Shown here piece after piece: positions 26,384-35,938 of a DNA stretch of 55,971 bases. How positions within the stretch are numbered: position 1 is the stretch's first letter; each line of letters starts with the position of its first letter. The position numbers and the translations under genes were made by a program. Below the pieces are notes generated by a model. The model worked only from the letters and a program-made list of their open reading frames with translations, ran no database searches and was not told the origin of the DNA. This DNA comes from CAZULF01 sp964621215 (GTDB lineage: Bacteria > Pseudomonadota > Gammaproteobacteria > UBA1113): contig CAZULF010000001.1 of assembly GCA_964621215.1 (NCBI GenBank), forward strand, positions 1 to 55,971. The letters run 5' to 3'.

Positions 26384-27670
26384 TTGAGTCAGTTTGACAT
26401 AATTATGTTAGTGATAGTTTTAGTGCTATTAATCCTCATGTCCGCATTTTTTTCATCTTCTGAAACTGGCATGATGTCAGTTAATCGTTACCGTATTCGA
26501 CACTTGGCCCGAACCGGGGATAAAACAGCCTTACGCATTTCACGCTTATTGGAACGCCCAGATCGTTTATTGGGTGTGATTCTGACGGGCAATACCTTCG
26601 CTAATATTTTAGCTTCTTCAGTTGCTACGGTGATTGCCGTACATTTTTGGGGTGATATTGGTGTTTTGCTGGCAACGATCGCTTTAACTTTTGTGGTTTT
26701 GATTTTTGGTGAAGTCGCGCCCAAAACACTAGCCGCATTATATTCGCAAGCCGTTTCATCGGTAGTGTCATTACCGTTAGTGTGGTTGTTGAAAGTACTT
26801 TATCCGGTGGTGTGGTTAGTTAACACCATTGCCAATGGGCTATTAAGTTTATTTAATGTCAATGTTGAACGAGCTCATGTGGATCGTTTGAGCGCGGATG
26901 AATTACGTTCAGTGGTGATAGAATCGAGTGGACGCATTTCACCACAACATCAGGAAATGTTATTACGTATTTTGGAAACAGAGAAAGTTACCGTGGATGA
27001 TATTATGATTCCACGTAATGAAATCGAAGGTATCGATTTGGCTGATAACATAGAAGATATTATTGAAGCATTGACCAAGAGCGATCATCCTAAGTTGCCT
27101 TTATATCAAGATGATATTGATAACGTTGTTGGAATATTGCATGTACGCGAAGCACTGAAATTACTTGGTCAAAATCAGTTGAGCAAAGAAACATTAAAAA
27201 GCGTCGCGCGTGAGGCGTATTTTGTGCCTGAAGGTACACCTTTACACGTGCAGTTATTACATTTCCGTACTGAGCAACGTCGAAGCGCATTAGTGGTCGA
27301 TGAATATGGTGATATTCAAGGTTTATTGACACTGGAAGATGTGCTGGAAGAAATTGTCGGAGAATTTCGCGCTGATGCACCATCCGTAAGTAAAGATGTG
27401 GATGCACAACCGGATGGCAGCTTTATCATCGATGGCACAGTTAATATTCGTGAATTAAATCGATTAATGGGATGGCATTTGCCTGTAGATGGGCCTAAGA
27501 CATTGAGTGGGTTGGTCATCGAATATCTGGAAGTGATTCCACAAGAGCACACTTGTTTGCGATTGGCCGGTTATCCATTAGAAGTTTTAAAAGCTCAAAA
27601 TAATTTGGTGAAGTCTGTTTGCATTTATCCCAAGTTATTTAAGGAGCCAATAGCGAAGCCTAATTTGTAG
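26384..27670 (+). CDS. CNNM/CorC-HlyC family transporter protein (YfjD type)
   Basis: 428 residues. An N-terminal DUF21 membrane domain (ending near 190; contains SSSETGMMSVNRYR), a CBS pair (about 205-330; DDIMIPRNEI, VVDEYGDIQGLLTLEDVLEEIVGE), and a C-terminal CorC_HlyC domain. The family acts in magnesium/cobalt homeostasis. The start is TTG at 26384, six bases after AGGAGA; no nearby ATG fits. It follows ypjD by nine bases, forming an operon. Confidence 0.92.
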   Translation: MSQFDIIMLVIVLVLLILMSAFFSSSETGMMSVNRYRIRHLARTGDKTALRISRLLERPDRLLGVILTGNTFANILASSVATVIAVHFWGDIGVLLATIALTFVVLIFGEVAPKTLAALYSQAVSSVVSLPLVWLLKVLYPVVWLVNTIANGLLSLFNVNVERAHVDRLSADELRSVVIESSGRISPQHQEMLLRILETEKVTVDDIMIPRNEIEGIDLADNIEDIIEALTKSDHPKLPLYQDDIDNVVGILHVREALKLLGQNQLSKETLKSVAREAYFVPEGTPLHVQLLHFRTEQRRSALVVDEYGDIQGLLTLEDVLEEIVGEFRADAPSVSKDVDAQPDGSFIIDGTVNIRELNRLMGWHLPVDGPKTLSGLVIEYLEVIPQEHTCLRLAGYPLEVLKAQNNLVKSVCIYPKLFKEPIAKPNL

Positions 27671-27675
27671 ACATA

Positions 27676-27752
27676 TAGCCTGGATGAAGCGAAGCGGAAT
27701 CCGGGTTTTCGATTCAAGAATCCCGGATTCCGCTTCGCTTCATCCAGGCTAC
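27676..27752. repeat. R1 palindrome, full copy (supplies a stop codon)
   Basis: Two 30-base perfect arms (27676-27705 and 27722-27751) between convergent genes. CTA at 27749-27751 is the TAG stop of the Mth938-type gene on the minus strand. Confidence 0.95.
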
Positions 27753-28114
27753 AAGATCAACCCAGCGACGACATTTCTGCCCTCAGCTAAGAGCAAGTTA
27801 TAAGTGCGGCAGGCAGCGCCAGTATCCATGACTTCCAAACCAAATCCTTGCTGAGTTACCCACTGTAACAATTCTCGCGCAGGGAAGGTGAGTGTTTGGC
27901 CAGTGCCTAATAAAATCACCTCAGGAGCGAGATTGAGCAAACGTTGTAGATCGGCTTGAGTGAGTTCAGAAATGCTAGTAGGGCCCCAATCAGCCTCAAT
28001 AGCTTGAGGCGAAATGATTAAGCTGTGTGAGTAAAGCACATCTTGAATTTTGATTATACCGGCTTCGTAGGATTGAATCGGTGGACTGGAGTAATTTTCT
28101 TGAATAAATTGCAT
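27749..28114 (-). CDS. Mth938/NDUFAF3-domain protein
   Basis: 121 residues. IQSYEAGIIKIQDVLYSHSLIISP, EVILLGTGQTLTFP and GLEVMDTGAACRTYNLLLAEGRNVVAGLIL are typical of this small family, whose mitochondrial member NDUFAF3 helps assemble complex I. Bacterial role is unknown. I chose ATG 28114; upstream the frame continues but crosses the divergent serine hydrolase start. Its TAG stop is contributed by an R1 palindrome. Confidence 0.88.
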   Translation of the reverse strand: MQFIQENYSSPPIQSYEAGIIKIQDVLYSHSLIISPQAIEADWGPTSISELTQADLQRLLNLAPEVILLGTGQTLTFPARELLQWVTQQGFGLEVMDTGAACRTYNLLLAEGRNVVAGLIL

Positions 28115-28190
28115 AAGACGATCATACTCTCTTGTATTATCTTCTAGACATAGTAACCTATGGTAAACCAAAAGGGAAAGAGCATTTAAG

Positions 28191-29354
28191 ATGGGATTGA
28201 TGAGTAAAAGGATATTTTCTTGCTTATTGTTGTGTGCAATAGGGTTGCAAGCACAAGCAAAGCCCTTGACCCCGGACCAAACCGCACAATTAGTAAACAA
28301 AACTATTAGGCCGGTATTACAACGTAATCACGTACCTGGGGCGGCGGTCGTATTGTATAACCATGGAGTGCCGCAATCTTTTTATTTTGGTACCGCCACC
28401 AAAAATCCCAAAAATCATGTGAATGCCAATACCGTATTTGAAATCGCTTCTGTCACCAAAGTATTTACCAGTGTTTTGCTTGCCTATGAATTTAATCAAG
28501 GTCTGGTTCGGCTTAACGATCCAGTTGTGAAGCATTTACGAAATGCACCTAGATCTAATCCCGTGTTAAATCAGATTACTTTACAAGGTTTGGCAACGCA
28601 TGTTTTGGGTTTAGGACAAATGCCACCTAGTACCGTTAAGAATCGCACGCAATTATTGCAAAGTTTGCGTACCTGGCATCCACCATACAAGATAAATACC
28701 TGGTGGAGATATTCTAATGTGGGTTTTGGCATACTAGGATACGTTTTAGAAGATGTCAGTCATAAAAGTTATTTAGCACTTCTCAAACAAGCGTTGCTGA
28801 CGCCATTACAAATGAATAACACCGGTTTAGCTGGCTCAATGTGTTTTACCTGTGCGCAAGGGTATAGCTGGAATGGACGGGCAGTGAATACCACTCGAGC
28901 ATTGCTAACAATACCTGCAGCGGGTTCTATTCGGTCGTCGGGCCGTGATATGCAAAAATTTCTTGCTGCAGCGTTGAACTTACCAGGTACTCCACCCGCC
29001 ATTGCCGCCGCCTTTCGCGTTACACAAATGCCATTTTATCGCACCGCCTATGGTTCACAAGGTTTGGGTTGGGAAATTCATAACCTCAATAAAATTAGCA
29101 TGGATGGGTATGTGCATGAATCCGCACGCACTCTCACATTGCACTCAGGCGCAGCCTATCCTGTACCCTATCCCGCGCCCTTACCAGGGAAGGTGTTATA
29201 TGATAAAACGGGAAGCGTTGCTGGCTTTCGTGCGTATATCGCCGTTGTTCCTGCCACACAAACGGGCATTGTTATTATGGTGAACTCGGCAATGCCACGC
29301 ACACAAGTCGTGTTAGCCGCACGAAAGGTGTTGATGGAGTTAATTAAGGCTTAA
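28191..29354 (+). CDS. Secreted serine hydrolase, class C beta-lactamase/PBP family
   Basis: 387 residues. A signal peptide (about 1-23, ending AQAK) precedes a beta-lactamase-type domain with SVTK (S87, K90), YSN (174-176) and KTG (339-341), the three motifs of AmpC and related penicillin-binding or esterase proteins. The family includes beta-lactamases, D-alanyl-D-alanine peptidases and esterases; lack of an adjacent AmpR-type regulator leaves resistance unproven. A second ATG at 28200 is possible. Confidence 0.9.
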   Translation: MGLMSKRIFSCLLLCAIGLQAQAKPLTPDQTAQLVNKTIRPVLQRNHVPGAAVVLYNHGVPQSFYFGTATKNPKNHVNANTVFEIASVTKVFTSVLLAYEFNQGLVRLNDPVVKHLRNAPRSNPVLNQITLQGLATHVLGLGQMPPSTVKNRTQLLQSLRTWHPPYKINTWWRYSNVGFGILGYVLEDVSHKSYLALLKQALLTPLQMNNTGLAGSMCFTCAQGYSWNGRAVNTTRALLTIPAAGSIRSSGRDMQKFLAAALNLPGTPPAIAAAFRVTQMPFYRTAYGSQGLGWEIHNLNKISMDGYVHESARTLTLHSGAAYPVPYPAPLPGKVLYDKTGSVAGFRAYIAVVPATQTGIVIMVNSAMPRTQVVLAARKVLMELIKA

Positions 29355-29393
29355 TATCAACAAGACTTTGAGATGGACTTTTTTATTCATTTC

Positions 29394-29422
29394 TTGTAAC
29401 ATACAGCCGGTTTAACTATAAA
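29394..29422 (+). promoter_or_regulatory. Sigma-70-type promoter of the SidE-like gene
   Basis: TTGTAA (29394-29399), a 17-bp spacer and TATAAA (29417-29422), 17 bases before the ATG at 29440. The leader would be only about ten nucleotides. Confidence 0.6.
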
Positions 29423-29439
29423 TAAATATCAGGTTGGCA

Positions 29440-32400
29440 ATGACAAGGCATAGCAAAGAAGCCATTACTGCGCTCCTCACCGACAAAGCGCTTCCCAAAA
29501 ATATATTTTCCCACCAAGGTATTACATTTGGTGATGATATCGCATTACATGCCCGATGGGCCTTTGAGCATATTTATCAATATCCTTATGCCAAAACTGG
29601 CGTTACTCGGGTTGCTGCTCTCGCGCGGCCGTATCATGGAATTCAACATGTGACTCGGACAGCGATTTATATCCCTATATTAATAAATCTTTATCGAGGA
29701 TTTGGAAATGTTGAAGCAGAGCGATTAACAGAAACAGACGTTAAATTGTTACAAATTGCTATGCTTTTTCATGATGCAGGCAGAGAGAAAGAAGGTAAAG
29801 ATGAGTGGGATTGCGATAGCGCACTGCTCTGCTATTATTATTTGACAGAAGTATTAGATGTTGATATTGAAATAGCAATTAAAATTGCGGAAGCTATTGC
29901 AAACAAAGAACCAGCAGCAGATCGTTCACATGAACCTCCAACAAACAATCCAAGTTATTGTTATTATAAATTAAAACTTTTGTCAGGAAATATGCCGGTA
30001 TGGGTTATTTCAGATCAGAATTACAATAGAAATATTTATCAAAAAATTATTCATGACGCAGATTGTCTTGATATTATTCGTGTTCGATACGCATTTGATG
30101 CGAGATATCTCGATTTCTATGAGGATTATGCAGATAATAACGCAGATGCATTTAGCATCATGGCAAAGTTAATTACAGAAGTACGTGCATTCACTGGAAA
30201 TCAAGGCGATGTTGCTGGCAATTGGCAAGTGGAGCTAAAGCAGCAATATGAAAATGATGATGCCTATAAAAAAATGTTACATCTTTTAAATGATCGTCCT
30301 CTATTTGCATTATTAAAAAAGGGCTACAACGCCGGTGACTGTACATCAAAAGATATAAACTACCGAACGTTACTAACAATAGATTTGCTACCATCGACTT
30401 CGGATTTTGACTTTAATGCTCTTATGAATGCAGGTCAATTATTCGCGCGCGGTGTTGGAATACCTTCAGCATTAACCCATAACAAATACGGTGATACGTT
30501 TGCCGCATTAGAAGTTTATAAAATATTACGTAGACCAGATATTCCAACACGCAAGGGAAAAATGGGTACCGCAGGGAATAACCATCGTTCTGTTTCCATG
30601 TTAAGTCATGGCAGTTACGCTTTTGCATGTGTTGGATTTCTGATGACAAATCTAGATAATATTTATCATGTTTCACTGACAAATGCAGGTACTGGTCGAG
30701 GTAAAAAAGATCTTATTAGAAGTTATCCAGCACTAACAGAAGAAACAAAAATAAAAGAGTTAAAAATACTACATAGAAAAACCATGATGGGGGGCACCAC
30801 AGTAGGCTCCCCCAAATTCACCAATCAAAATGAAATTATAGCAACTTTTTCAGATGTGACAGCTGTTTACTATACTAACGACTTGGCACGTCATAATACA
30901 CATATTTATAATAGTTATGTGCTACCTAGCGCATCCTCACCCTTAGCTCAAGCAATTTATTTACGAGATGAGTATAAAGCAACAACGGGTATAGGATTAC
31001 CCATAGTCTATTATTCGGGAGTTAATAATACTATTGTAACAGTACAGATTTCTAATGATGACATAGTAGAGATGTGGAGAAATTTATGCTTAGACTACTT
31101 TAAAAATCTAATTAGGATCCAACCACGAAATATAATAAGCGTATTTCGTACGAGAGAGGAAATAAAATTACGCGCAGTATATCCAGTGGATTGCCTTGGA
31201 AGAATTATTTACGATAAACGTACTGTCTATTCTGTGGCGTCGGTTGACAAGCACTATCGGGAAGAGCTTAAGCTGAAGGTAAACAAAGCTATCTCAGAAC
31301 AAATGGAGTTGTGGCAAAAAAGATATATGGATGAATTAATTCCTGATATAGACGCCATGACCACCAGATTTTGGCCTGTTTGTTTAGGAAATTTAAGAAC
31401 AATTGAAAATAATTTTTTCCAAGGAAGTTTGTCAGCAAAAATTTTTGCACATATAAAAATTAATGTTATTGAAAGAATGAAAAACTTTAAAGGCGACTTG
31501 AAAAATAAAGATCCACAAACAATATTATGTATTTTACAATACGCATTATTTTTGTGTAGAATTTTCGCACTAGTTGATAGTGAAAGAAAAATTATTAATT
31601 TGTATCAAATCTACTACAAACAAAGAGAAGCTCTTTTAGAAGGATTTTCTGCAGAAAATATAGAAAAGACAATGCTGGAAATGAGAATTGAAATGGAAAA
31701 TGATATGTACTTTGGATTTTTTGAAGTATATAAACATTTTTATAAAGGTTGTATAGAGTCCATGTTACAGTTATTTCTAGATCTGGAAATAACACAATAT
31801 GAATCTGTTGACAGTTTAACAACTGCAGAAAAAAATAACATAGATATTTTTTTCAAACGCATACAAGAACTAAGCTTACTCCTGGATATTAATGAAAATT
31901 ACAAGATTAAATTAGAAAATCAAATAGTAAATGCTGTGCGTTATAAATTAAAAACATGGGCTTTACAAAAATTCCCGCCAGAAATGGAGGAAAATTTGGG
32001 GAACCTTATGAGATGTTTATCGTGTCTATCTAAACTGAATTCAGACAGATACGAGATAATGGAGGTTTTTTTGAGTTTCTGCGATATGAATGGGATTAGT
32101 TTCAGTATAAGGACAGACTTAGATAATAACACCATATCTGTTAGTGACTTAGATGAAAGTGAATTATTGTTGAATAATGATAATAACTCTTTCTTGCAGG
32201 TTATTAATAGACTTAGTGGTTCTGCAGGTCAAAGTTTTGCGGATATTGAAAAATTTATCGAAGTTCTTGAGAAATTGGAAACCCTGTATGAAAATGAACA
32301 ATTTCCTGATTTTATTCAAGCTATCGTTCAAAATAAATTGACTGATGTAATTAAATTCTGGATAACGGAGCATGTTGTTAAAGAAAGCATAGATTTTGAA

Positions 32401-32727
32401 GGAATCACAAATGAGCTGCAATATTTATTATATAACGGTTATTTTATGAAGTACATTTCGCAGGAGGTTTTACATGGTATTGTTTACACCACGTTACAAT
32501 CGACCGTAAATAGAGTTACTGGAGAAAATGGTTTGAGTATGCTTACAACTTATTTGATGAGCATTGGTCAAATTAAATCGGCTAGTAAAAATCACTTAAT
32601 CGCCGGAGGGAATAATAAGTTTTTCTCGTCAGGGATGGTTACAGTTTTTTTCAAAAAAAATAATGAGGCCTTCTCTGATCAAGTGCAGAGCGTTGCAGTT
32701 AATCCAATGTGCGGCGGTAACGTTTAA
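29440..32727 (+). CDS. Large SidE-type phosphodiesterase-domain protein, putative effector
   Basis: 1095 residues. The N-terminal part resembles the phosphodiesterase domain of Legionella SidE/Dup effectors: ARPYHGIQHVTRTA (H66, H70), a helix with MLFHDAGREKEGKDEWD (H111, D112, E122) and IIHDADCLDIIR (H205, D206). SidE enzymes attach, and DupA/B remove, phosphoribosyl-ubiquitin. About residues 330-560 may be a second domain; the last 500 are helical, with no domain I recognise, and no clear R/S/ExE ADP-ribosyltransferase motif was found. ATG 29440 has AGG six bases ahead; TTG 29434 is the alternative. The 3' end overlaps the convergent permease gene by 29 bp. No signal peptide: export would have to be by a specialised system such as Dot/Icm, not visible here. 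Confidence 0.75.
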   Translation: MTRHSKEAITALLTDKALPKNIFSHQGITFGDDIALHARWAFEHIYQYPYAKTGVTRVAALARPYHGIQHVTRTAIYIPILINLYRGFGNVEAERLTETDVKLLQIAMLFHDAGREKEGKDEWDCDSALLCYYYLTEVLDVDIEIAIKIAEAIANKEPAADRSHEPPTNNPSYCYYKLKLLSGNMPVWVISDQNYNRNIYQKIIHDADCLDIIRVRYAFDARYLDFYEDYADNNADAFSIMAKLITEVRAFTGNQGDVAGNWQVELKQQYENDDAYKKMLHLLNDRPLFALLKKGYNAGDCTSKDINYRTLLTIDLLPSTSDFDFNALMNAGQLFARGVGIPSALTHNKYGDTFAALEVYKILRRPDIPTRKGKMGTAGNNHRSVSMLSHGSYAFACVGFLMTNLDNIYHVSLTNAGTGRGKKDLIRSYPALTEETKIKELKILHRKTMMGGTTVGSPKFTNQNEIIATFSDVTAVYYTNDLARHNTHIYNSYVLPSASSPLAQAIYLRDEYKATTGIGLPIVYYSGVNNTIVTVQISNDDIVEMWRNLCLDYFKNLIRIQPRNIISVFRTREEIKLRAVYPVDCLGRIIYDKRTVYSVASVDKHYREELKLKVNKAISEQMELWQKRYMDELIPDIDAMTTRFWPVCLGNLRTIENNFFQGSLSAKIFAHIKINVIERMKNFKGDLKNKDPQTILCILQYALFLCRIFALVDSERKIINLYQIYYKQREALLEGFSAENIEKTMLEMRIEMENDMYFGFFEVYKHFYKGCIESMLQLFLDLEITQYESVDSLTTAEKNNIDIFFKRIQELSLLLDINENYKIKLENQIVNAVRYKLKTWALQKFPPEMEENLGNLMRCLSCLSKLNSDRYEIMEVFLSFCDMNGISFSIRTDLDNNTISVSDLDESELLLNNDNNSFLQVINRLSGSAGQSFADIEKFIEVLEKLETLYENEQFPDFIQAIVQNKLTDVIKFWITEHVVKESIDFEGITNELQYLLYNGYFMKYISQEVLHGIVYTTLQSTVNRVTGENGLSMLTTYLMSIGQIKSASKNHLIAGGNNKFFSSGMVTVFFKKNNEAFSDQVQSVAVNPMCGGNV

Positions 32728-33835
32728 AGCCTACGAGCAGCATGATGATCATAAATAGCAAAATCGGCCAAATTTGTGGCCATATTTCGATAATACCATT
32801 TCCTTTTAATAGAACACCTCGGACAATCAGTAAAAAATGTGTTAATGGTAAGCATGAACCTAACCATTGTGCCCAAATTGGCATTCCATAAAAGGGGAAC
32901 ATAAAACCGGATAGCAAAATAGAAGGCAAAAAGAAAAAGAAAGTCATTTGCATTGCTTGTAATTGATTTTTAGCAATAGTAGAAAAAGTTAGGCCGACCG
33001 TTAGATTGGCGGCGATAAATGGTAGGGTGGCGAGTAGTAGCAACAATAAGTTTCCCTGCATCGGAACATTAAATAATAGCCCAGAAAAAATTAAAATTAA
33101 TAATTCTTGAATATAGCCAATAATAATATAAGGTAGAATTTTTCCAACAATCACTTCTAATGGTTGAGCTGGTGTTGCCAGCAAACTTTCCATTGTACCG
33201 CGCTCGCGTTCACGAGTAATCGCTAGCGAAGTAATGAGAATCATCGTCATGGTTAATACCACACCCATGAGACCGGGCACAATATTAAATTGAGTGATAT
33301 TTTCAGGGTTATATTTTGCATGAATTAGAATGTTATAAGGTGGAGGGTCAGGAATAAGATAATTTAAACCGCGTTGCAAATCGATATTTAGGGCTGAAGG
33401 AAATAAAGTTTGCAACGCTCCTACAGCATAAGCACTGGCTGAGGGGTCCGTAGCATCTAAGGTGACTAATAATGAAGGATATTCATTACGAATTAAATCA
33501 TGACTGAAATTAGGTGGAATATTTACAGCAAACATAATTTTGGCTTCAGCAAGCAACTTATCAGCTTCTTGTTCATTACTATTATTGTCAATTATTTTAA
33601 AATAAGTGCTAGCATCAAGCGCACTGACAAAGGTTCGGGTAAAAGGGCTTTGGTCAGCATTGATCACCACCGTGGGCAAATGATGTGGGTTACTATTAAT
33701 AGCGTAGCCAAATAAAATTAGTTGCATTAATGGAATAGCAACTAGCATAGCAAAGGTTAATTTATCACGCCGTAGTTGGATAAATTCTTTAAAAATAATT
33801 GCAAATAGACGAGGTAATGAAATAGATATTTTCAT
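32699..33835 (-). CDS. ABC-2 type transporter permease
   Basis: 378 residues. One N-terminal TM segment, a periplasmic domain, then about five TM helices near the C-terminus, with the family motif ITRERERGTMESLLATP. Resembles YbhS/YbhR and YhhJ. It exports an unknown compound, with the ATPase (4-bp overlap) and fusion protein encoded upstream. Its C-terminal codons overlap the SidE-like gene on the other strand. Confidence 0.92.
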   Translation of the reverse strand: MKISISLPRLFAIIFKEFIQLRRDKLTFAMLVAIPLMQLILFGYAINSNPHHLPTVVINADQSPFTRTFVSALDASTYFKIIDNNSNEQEADKLLAEAKIMFAVNIPPNFSHDLIRNEYPSLLVTLDATDPSASAYAVGALQTLFPSALNIDLQRGLNYLIPDPPPYNILIHAKYNPENITQFNIVPGLMGVVLTMTMILITSLAITRERERGTMESLLATPAQPLEVIVGKILPYIIIGYIQELLILIFSGLLFNVPMQGNLLLLLLATLPFIAANLTVGLTFSTIAKNQLQAMQMTFFFFLPSILLSGFMFPFYGMPIWAQWLGSCLPLTHFLLIVRGVLLKGNGIIEIWPQIWPILLFMIIMLLVGFKRYRRTLD

Positions 33836-34764
33836 TGTACCTCCACAGGATGTTTGGTTTGCATGAGGTAAATAAAAACATCTTCCAAATTAGGATCAAC
33901 TGCACGCCAATGATAAGGTGGTTTTTTCCATGGGGCAATAGTTTTTTCTAGCAACGATTTATTATGACTACTGACATGCAAAAGACTTCCAAAAAGAGTG
34001 ACTTGTAATTCAGTTGTTTGCGCGCGTAATTTTTCAGCCAGTAGATACAAGTCAGGTCCACTGACTTCCCATGTCGCCAAATGGGTTTGAGCTATGATCT
34101 CATCGTTAGTTCCCGTTGCTAACAAACGACCATTAGAAATATAAGCCAATAAATGACAGCGTTCTGCTTCATCCATGTAATGTGTGGTCACTAAAGTAGT
34201 CATGCCATTAGAAACTAATTTATGAATTTCATCCCAAAATTCACGTCGAGCTTTAGGATCAACACCGGCGGTAGGCTCATCGAGTAGTAATAATTTGGGT
34301 TTATGTAAAATGGCAGCCGCTAAAGCTAACCGTTGTTTCCAACCCCCCGACAATTCCCCCGTTAACTGTGCTTGACGCCGATGATCAATACCCAATGAAT
34401 CTAAACTTTCTTGTACGCGTTGTTTGCGATCGGGCATTTGATAAATCCGAGCGATAAAATCAAGATTTTCATACACGGATAAATCATCGTATAAACTAAA
34501 TTGTTGTGTCATATATCCGACGTTGGATTTAATCAATTCAGATTGCGTTAAAATATTATAGCCAAGGCAGGTGCCACTGCCACTGGTTGGAGTAAGCAAA
34601 CCACAAATCATCCGTAAGGTAGTGGTTTTGCCGCTGCCATTAGGGCCTAAAAAGCCATAGACGCACCCCTTAGGAACTTGTAGCGAAATATGATCGACAA
34701 CACAAACATCATCAAAATTTTTAGTTAAGCCATGTATATCGATGACAAGTTCGCTATTCTTCAT
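33832..34764 (-). CDS. ABC transporter ATP-binding protein (YbhF-like, single domain)
   Basis: 310 residues. Walker A GPNGSGKTTT, Q-loop YMTQQFSLYDDLSV, signature ELSGGWKQRLALA, and Walker B LLLLDEPTAGVD are complete. A single ATPase domain, unlike the double E. coli YbhF. It overlaps the fusion-protein gene by 11 bp and the permease by 4 bp. Confidence 0.94.
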   Translation of the reverse strand: MKNSELVIDIHGLTKNFDDVCVVDHISLQVPKGCVYGFLGPNGSGKTTTLRMICGLLTPTSGSGTCLGYNILTQSELIKSNVGYMTQQFSLYDDLSVYENLDFIARIYQMPDRKQRVQESLDSLGIDHRRQAQLTGELSGGWKQRLALAAAILHKPKLLLLDEPTAGVDPKARREFWDEIHKLVSNGMTTLVTTHYMDEAERCHLLAYISNGRLLATGTNDEIIAQTHLATWEVSGPDLYLLAEKLRAQTTELQVTLFGSLLHVSSHNKSLLEKTIAPWKKPPYHWRAVDPNLEDVFIYLMQTKHPVEVQ

Positions 34765-35749
34765 GGGGTTGTGTATCGTTTAGCTGGATATCGACCGGTT
34801 CGCCAGGATGTAAGGTAGCAGGTATTCCACCTTGAAATTCCGCTTCAATTCGATAAACCAATTTACTGCGGGCGCTACGACTGTAAATAATAGGCGGGGT
34901 ATATTCAGCCTCAGGCGAAATGAAGCTGATAGCGGCAGAAGAAGATTCATCACAACTATCACAGGTGACTTGAATAGTTTGAGTTAATTTTAAATAACTC
35001 AGATCAGTTTCTGGTACGAAAAAAATAACTTTAACGTCTTTAGGCGCCATTATCGATAACACCGGATGGAACGAGGGAACTAACTCTCCCACACGATAAT
35101 AAGTATCGTAAGTAATGCCTTCCACTGGTGCAATACCGGTTTTTTGGGACAATATCCATTGCAGTTGCTTAACATGCATCATCCCCGCTTCAGCATGTGC
35201 CATTGCTGCAGAAACTTGATGCTCGCGCGCAGGTAGTTTTGCCGTGACTAAATCAGCTTGTAGTCGAATAAGATGTGCTTTCATCGCATTATAATCTCGC
35301 ACAGCCTGATCTAATTTTTCTACTGAAACTGCACCTGATTTGATTAATGTACTTTGTCGTTGAAACTCTTTTTTATAAAACGCCAGATCCGCAGTAATTT
35401 CATCGATTTGTTCTTGTATGGATTGAATTTCAGACGGGCGTTTACCTACCTCTAAATCAGCTAGCTGTTCTTTGGCTTGTTCATTTTCGGCGATAGCCTG
35501 ATCTAACTCGGATAGCTCAGGTTGCTTATCAAGCTGAAAAATTATTTGATTGACTGTCACTGATTGACCGCGATCGGTATTCAGAGCGATCAGTTGACCA
35601 GAGTAGGGGCTAGAAAGGTAAGTTAGACGGGCTTCGATATAACCATAATAGGATGAGGTCGGATGCTTCTGGCATGAGGCCGTCCCAGCAATGAGCATTA
35701 ATATAACAATTATTGCAAAAATAGCGATAAAAATATGCTTTTTGTTCAT
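34754..35749 (-). CDS. HlyD-family membrane fusion protein (YbhG-like)
   Basis: 331 residues. An N-terminal TM or lipid anchor (about 6-26, ending GTASC), a biotinyl-lipoyl-like segment (YLSSPYSGQLIALNTDRGQSV), a long coiled coil (about 75-195) and a C-terminal beta-barrel. It bridges the ABC permease and outer membrane; no TolC gene is nearby. First gene of the export operon. TASC is not a canonical lipobox. Confidence 0.9.
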   Translation of the reverse strand: MNKKHIFIAIFAIIVILMLIAGTASCQKHPTSSYYGYIEARLTYLSSPYSGQLIALNTDRGQSVTVNQIIFQLDKQPELSELDQAIAENEQAKEQLADLEVGKRPSEIQSIQEQIDEITADLAFYKKEFQRQSTLIKSGAVSVEKLDQAVRDYNAMKAHLIRLQADLVTAKLPAREHQVSAAMAHAEAGMMHVKQLQWILSQKTGIAPVEGITYDTYYRVGELVPSFHPVLSIMAPKDVKVIFFVPETDLSYLKLTQTIQVTCDSCDESSSAAISFISPEAEYTPPIIYSRSARSKLVYRIEAEFQGGIPATLHPGEPVDIQLNDTQPHEE

Positions 35750-35802
35750 TTATTTATCCATAAACTAGAACTGAGAGGCAACCATGCCTTTTGCTCGGGT
35801 CG

Positions 35803-35823
35803 ATATCTCATTGAATGGGATAT
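35803..35823. promoter_or_regulatory. Inverted repeat in the shared upstream region
   Basis: ATATCTCAT, TGA, ATGGGATAT: 9-bp arms with one mismatch. It sits between the divergent ABC export operon and the UIM-protein gene, a position suited to an operator for either. A second small palindrome, AGGCAaccaTGCCT, is at 35776-35789. Confidence 0.35.
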
Positions 35824-35938
35824 TCACAGCAAAGTCAAGACATAGTCTCTATGCGAAAGGCTAGTATTTTAACCAGTTTTGATGATATTATGCGCCTTAA
35901 GAAAACGTCCAAATTCCAATAACAAACAGGGGAGTAAG

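Noticed and set aside
28191..29354. Calling the serine hydrolase an AmpC resistance gene
   Set aside because: The SxxK, YSN and KTG motifs are shared with esterases and peptidases, and there is no AmpR-type regulator nearby.
29440..32727. SidE-type ADP-ribosyltransferase domain
   Set aside because: I could not find a convincing R / S-T-S / ExE series after the phosphodiesterase region, so no such domain is claimed.
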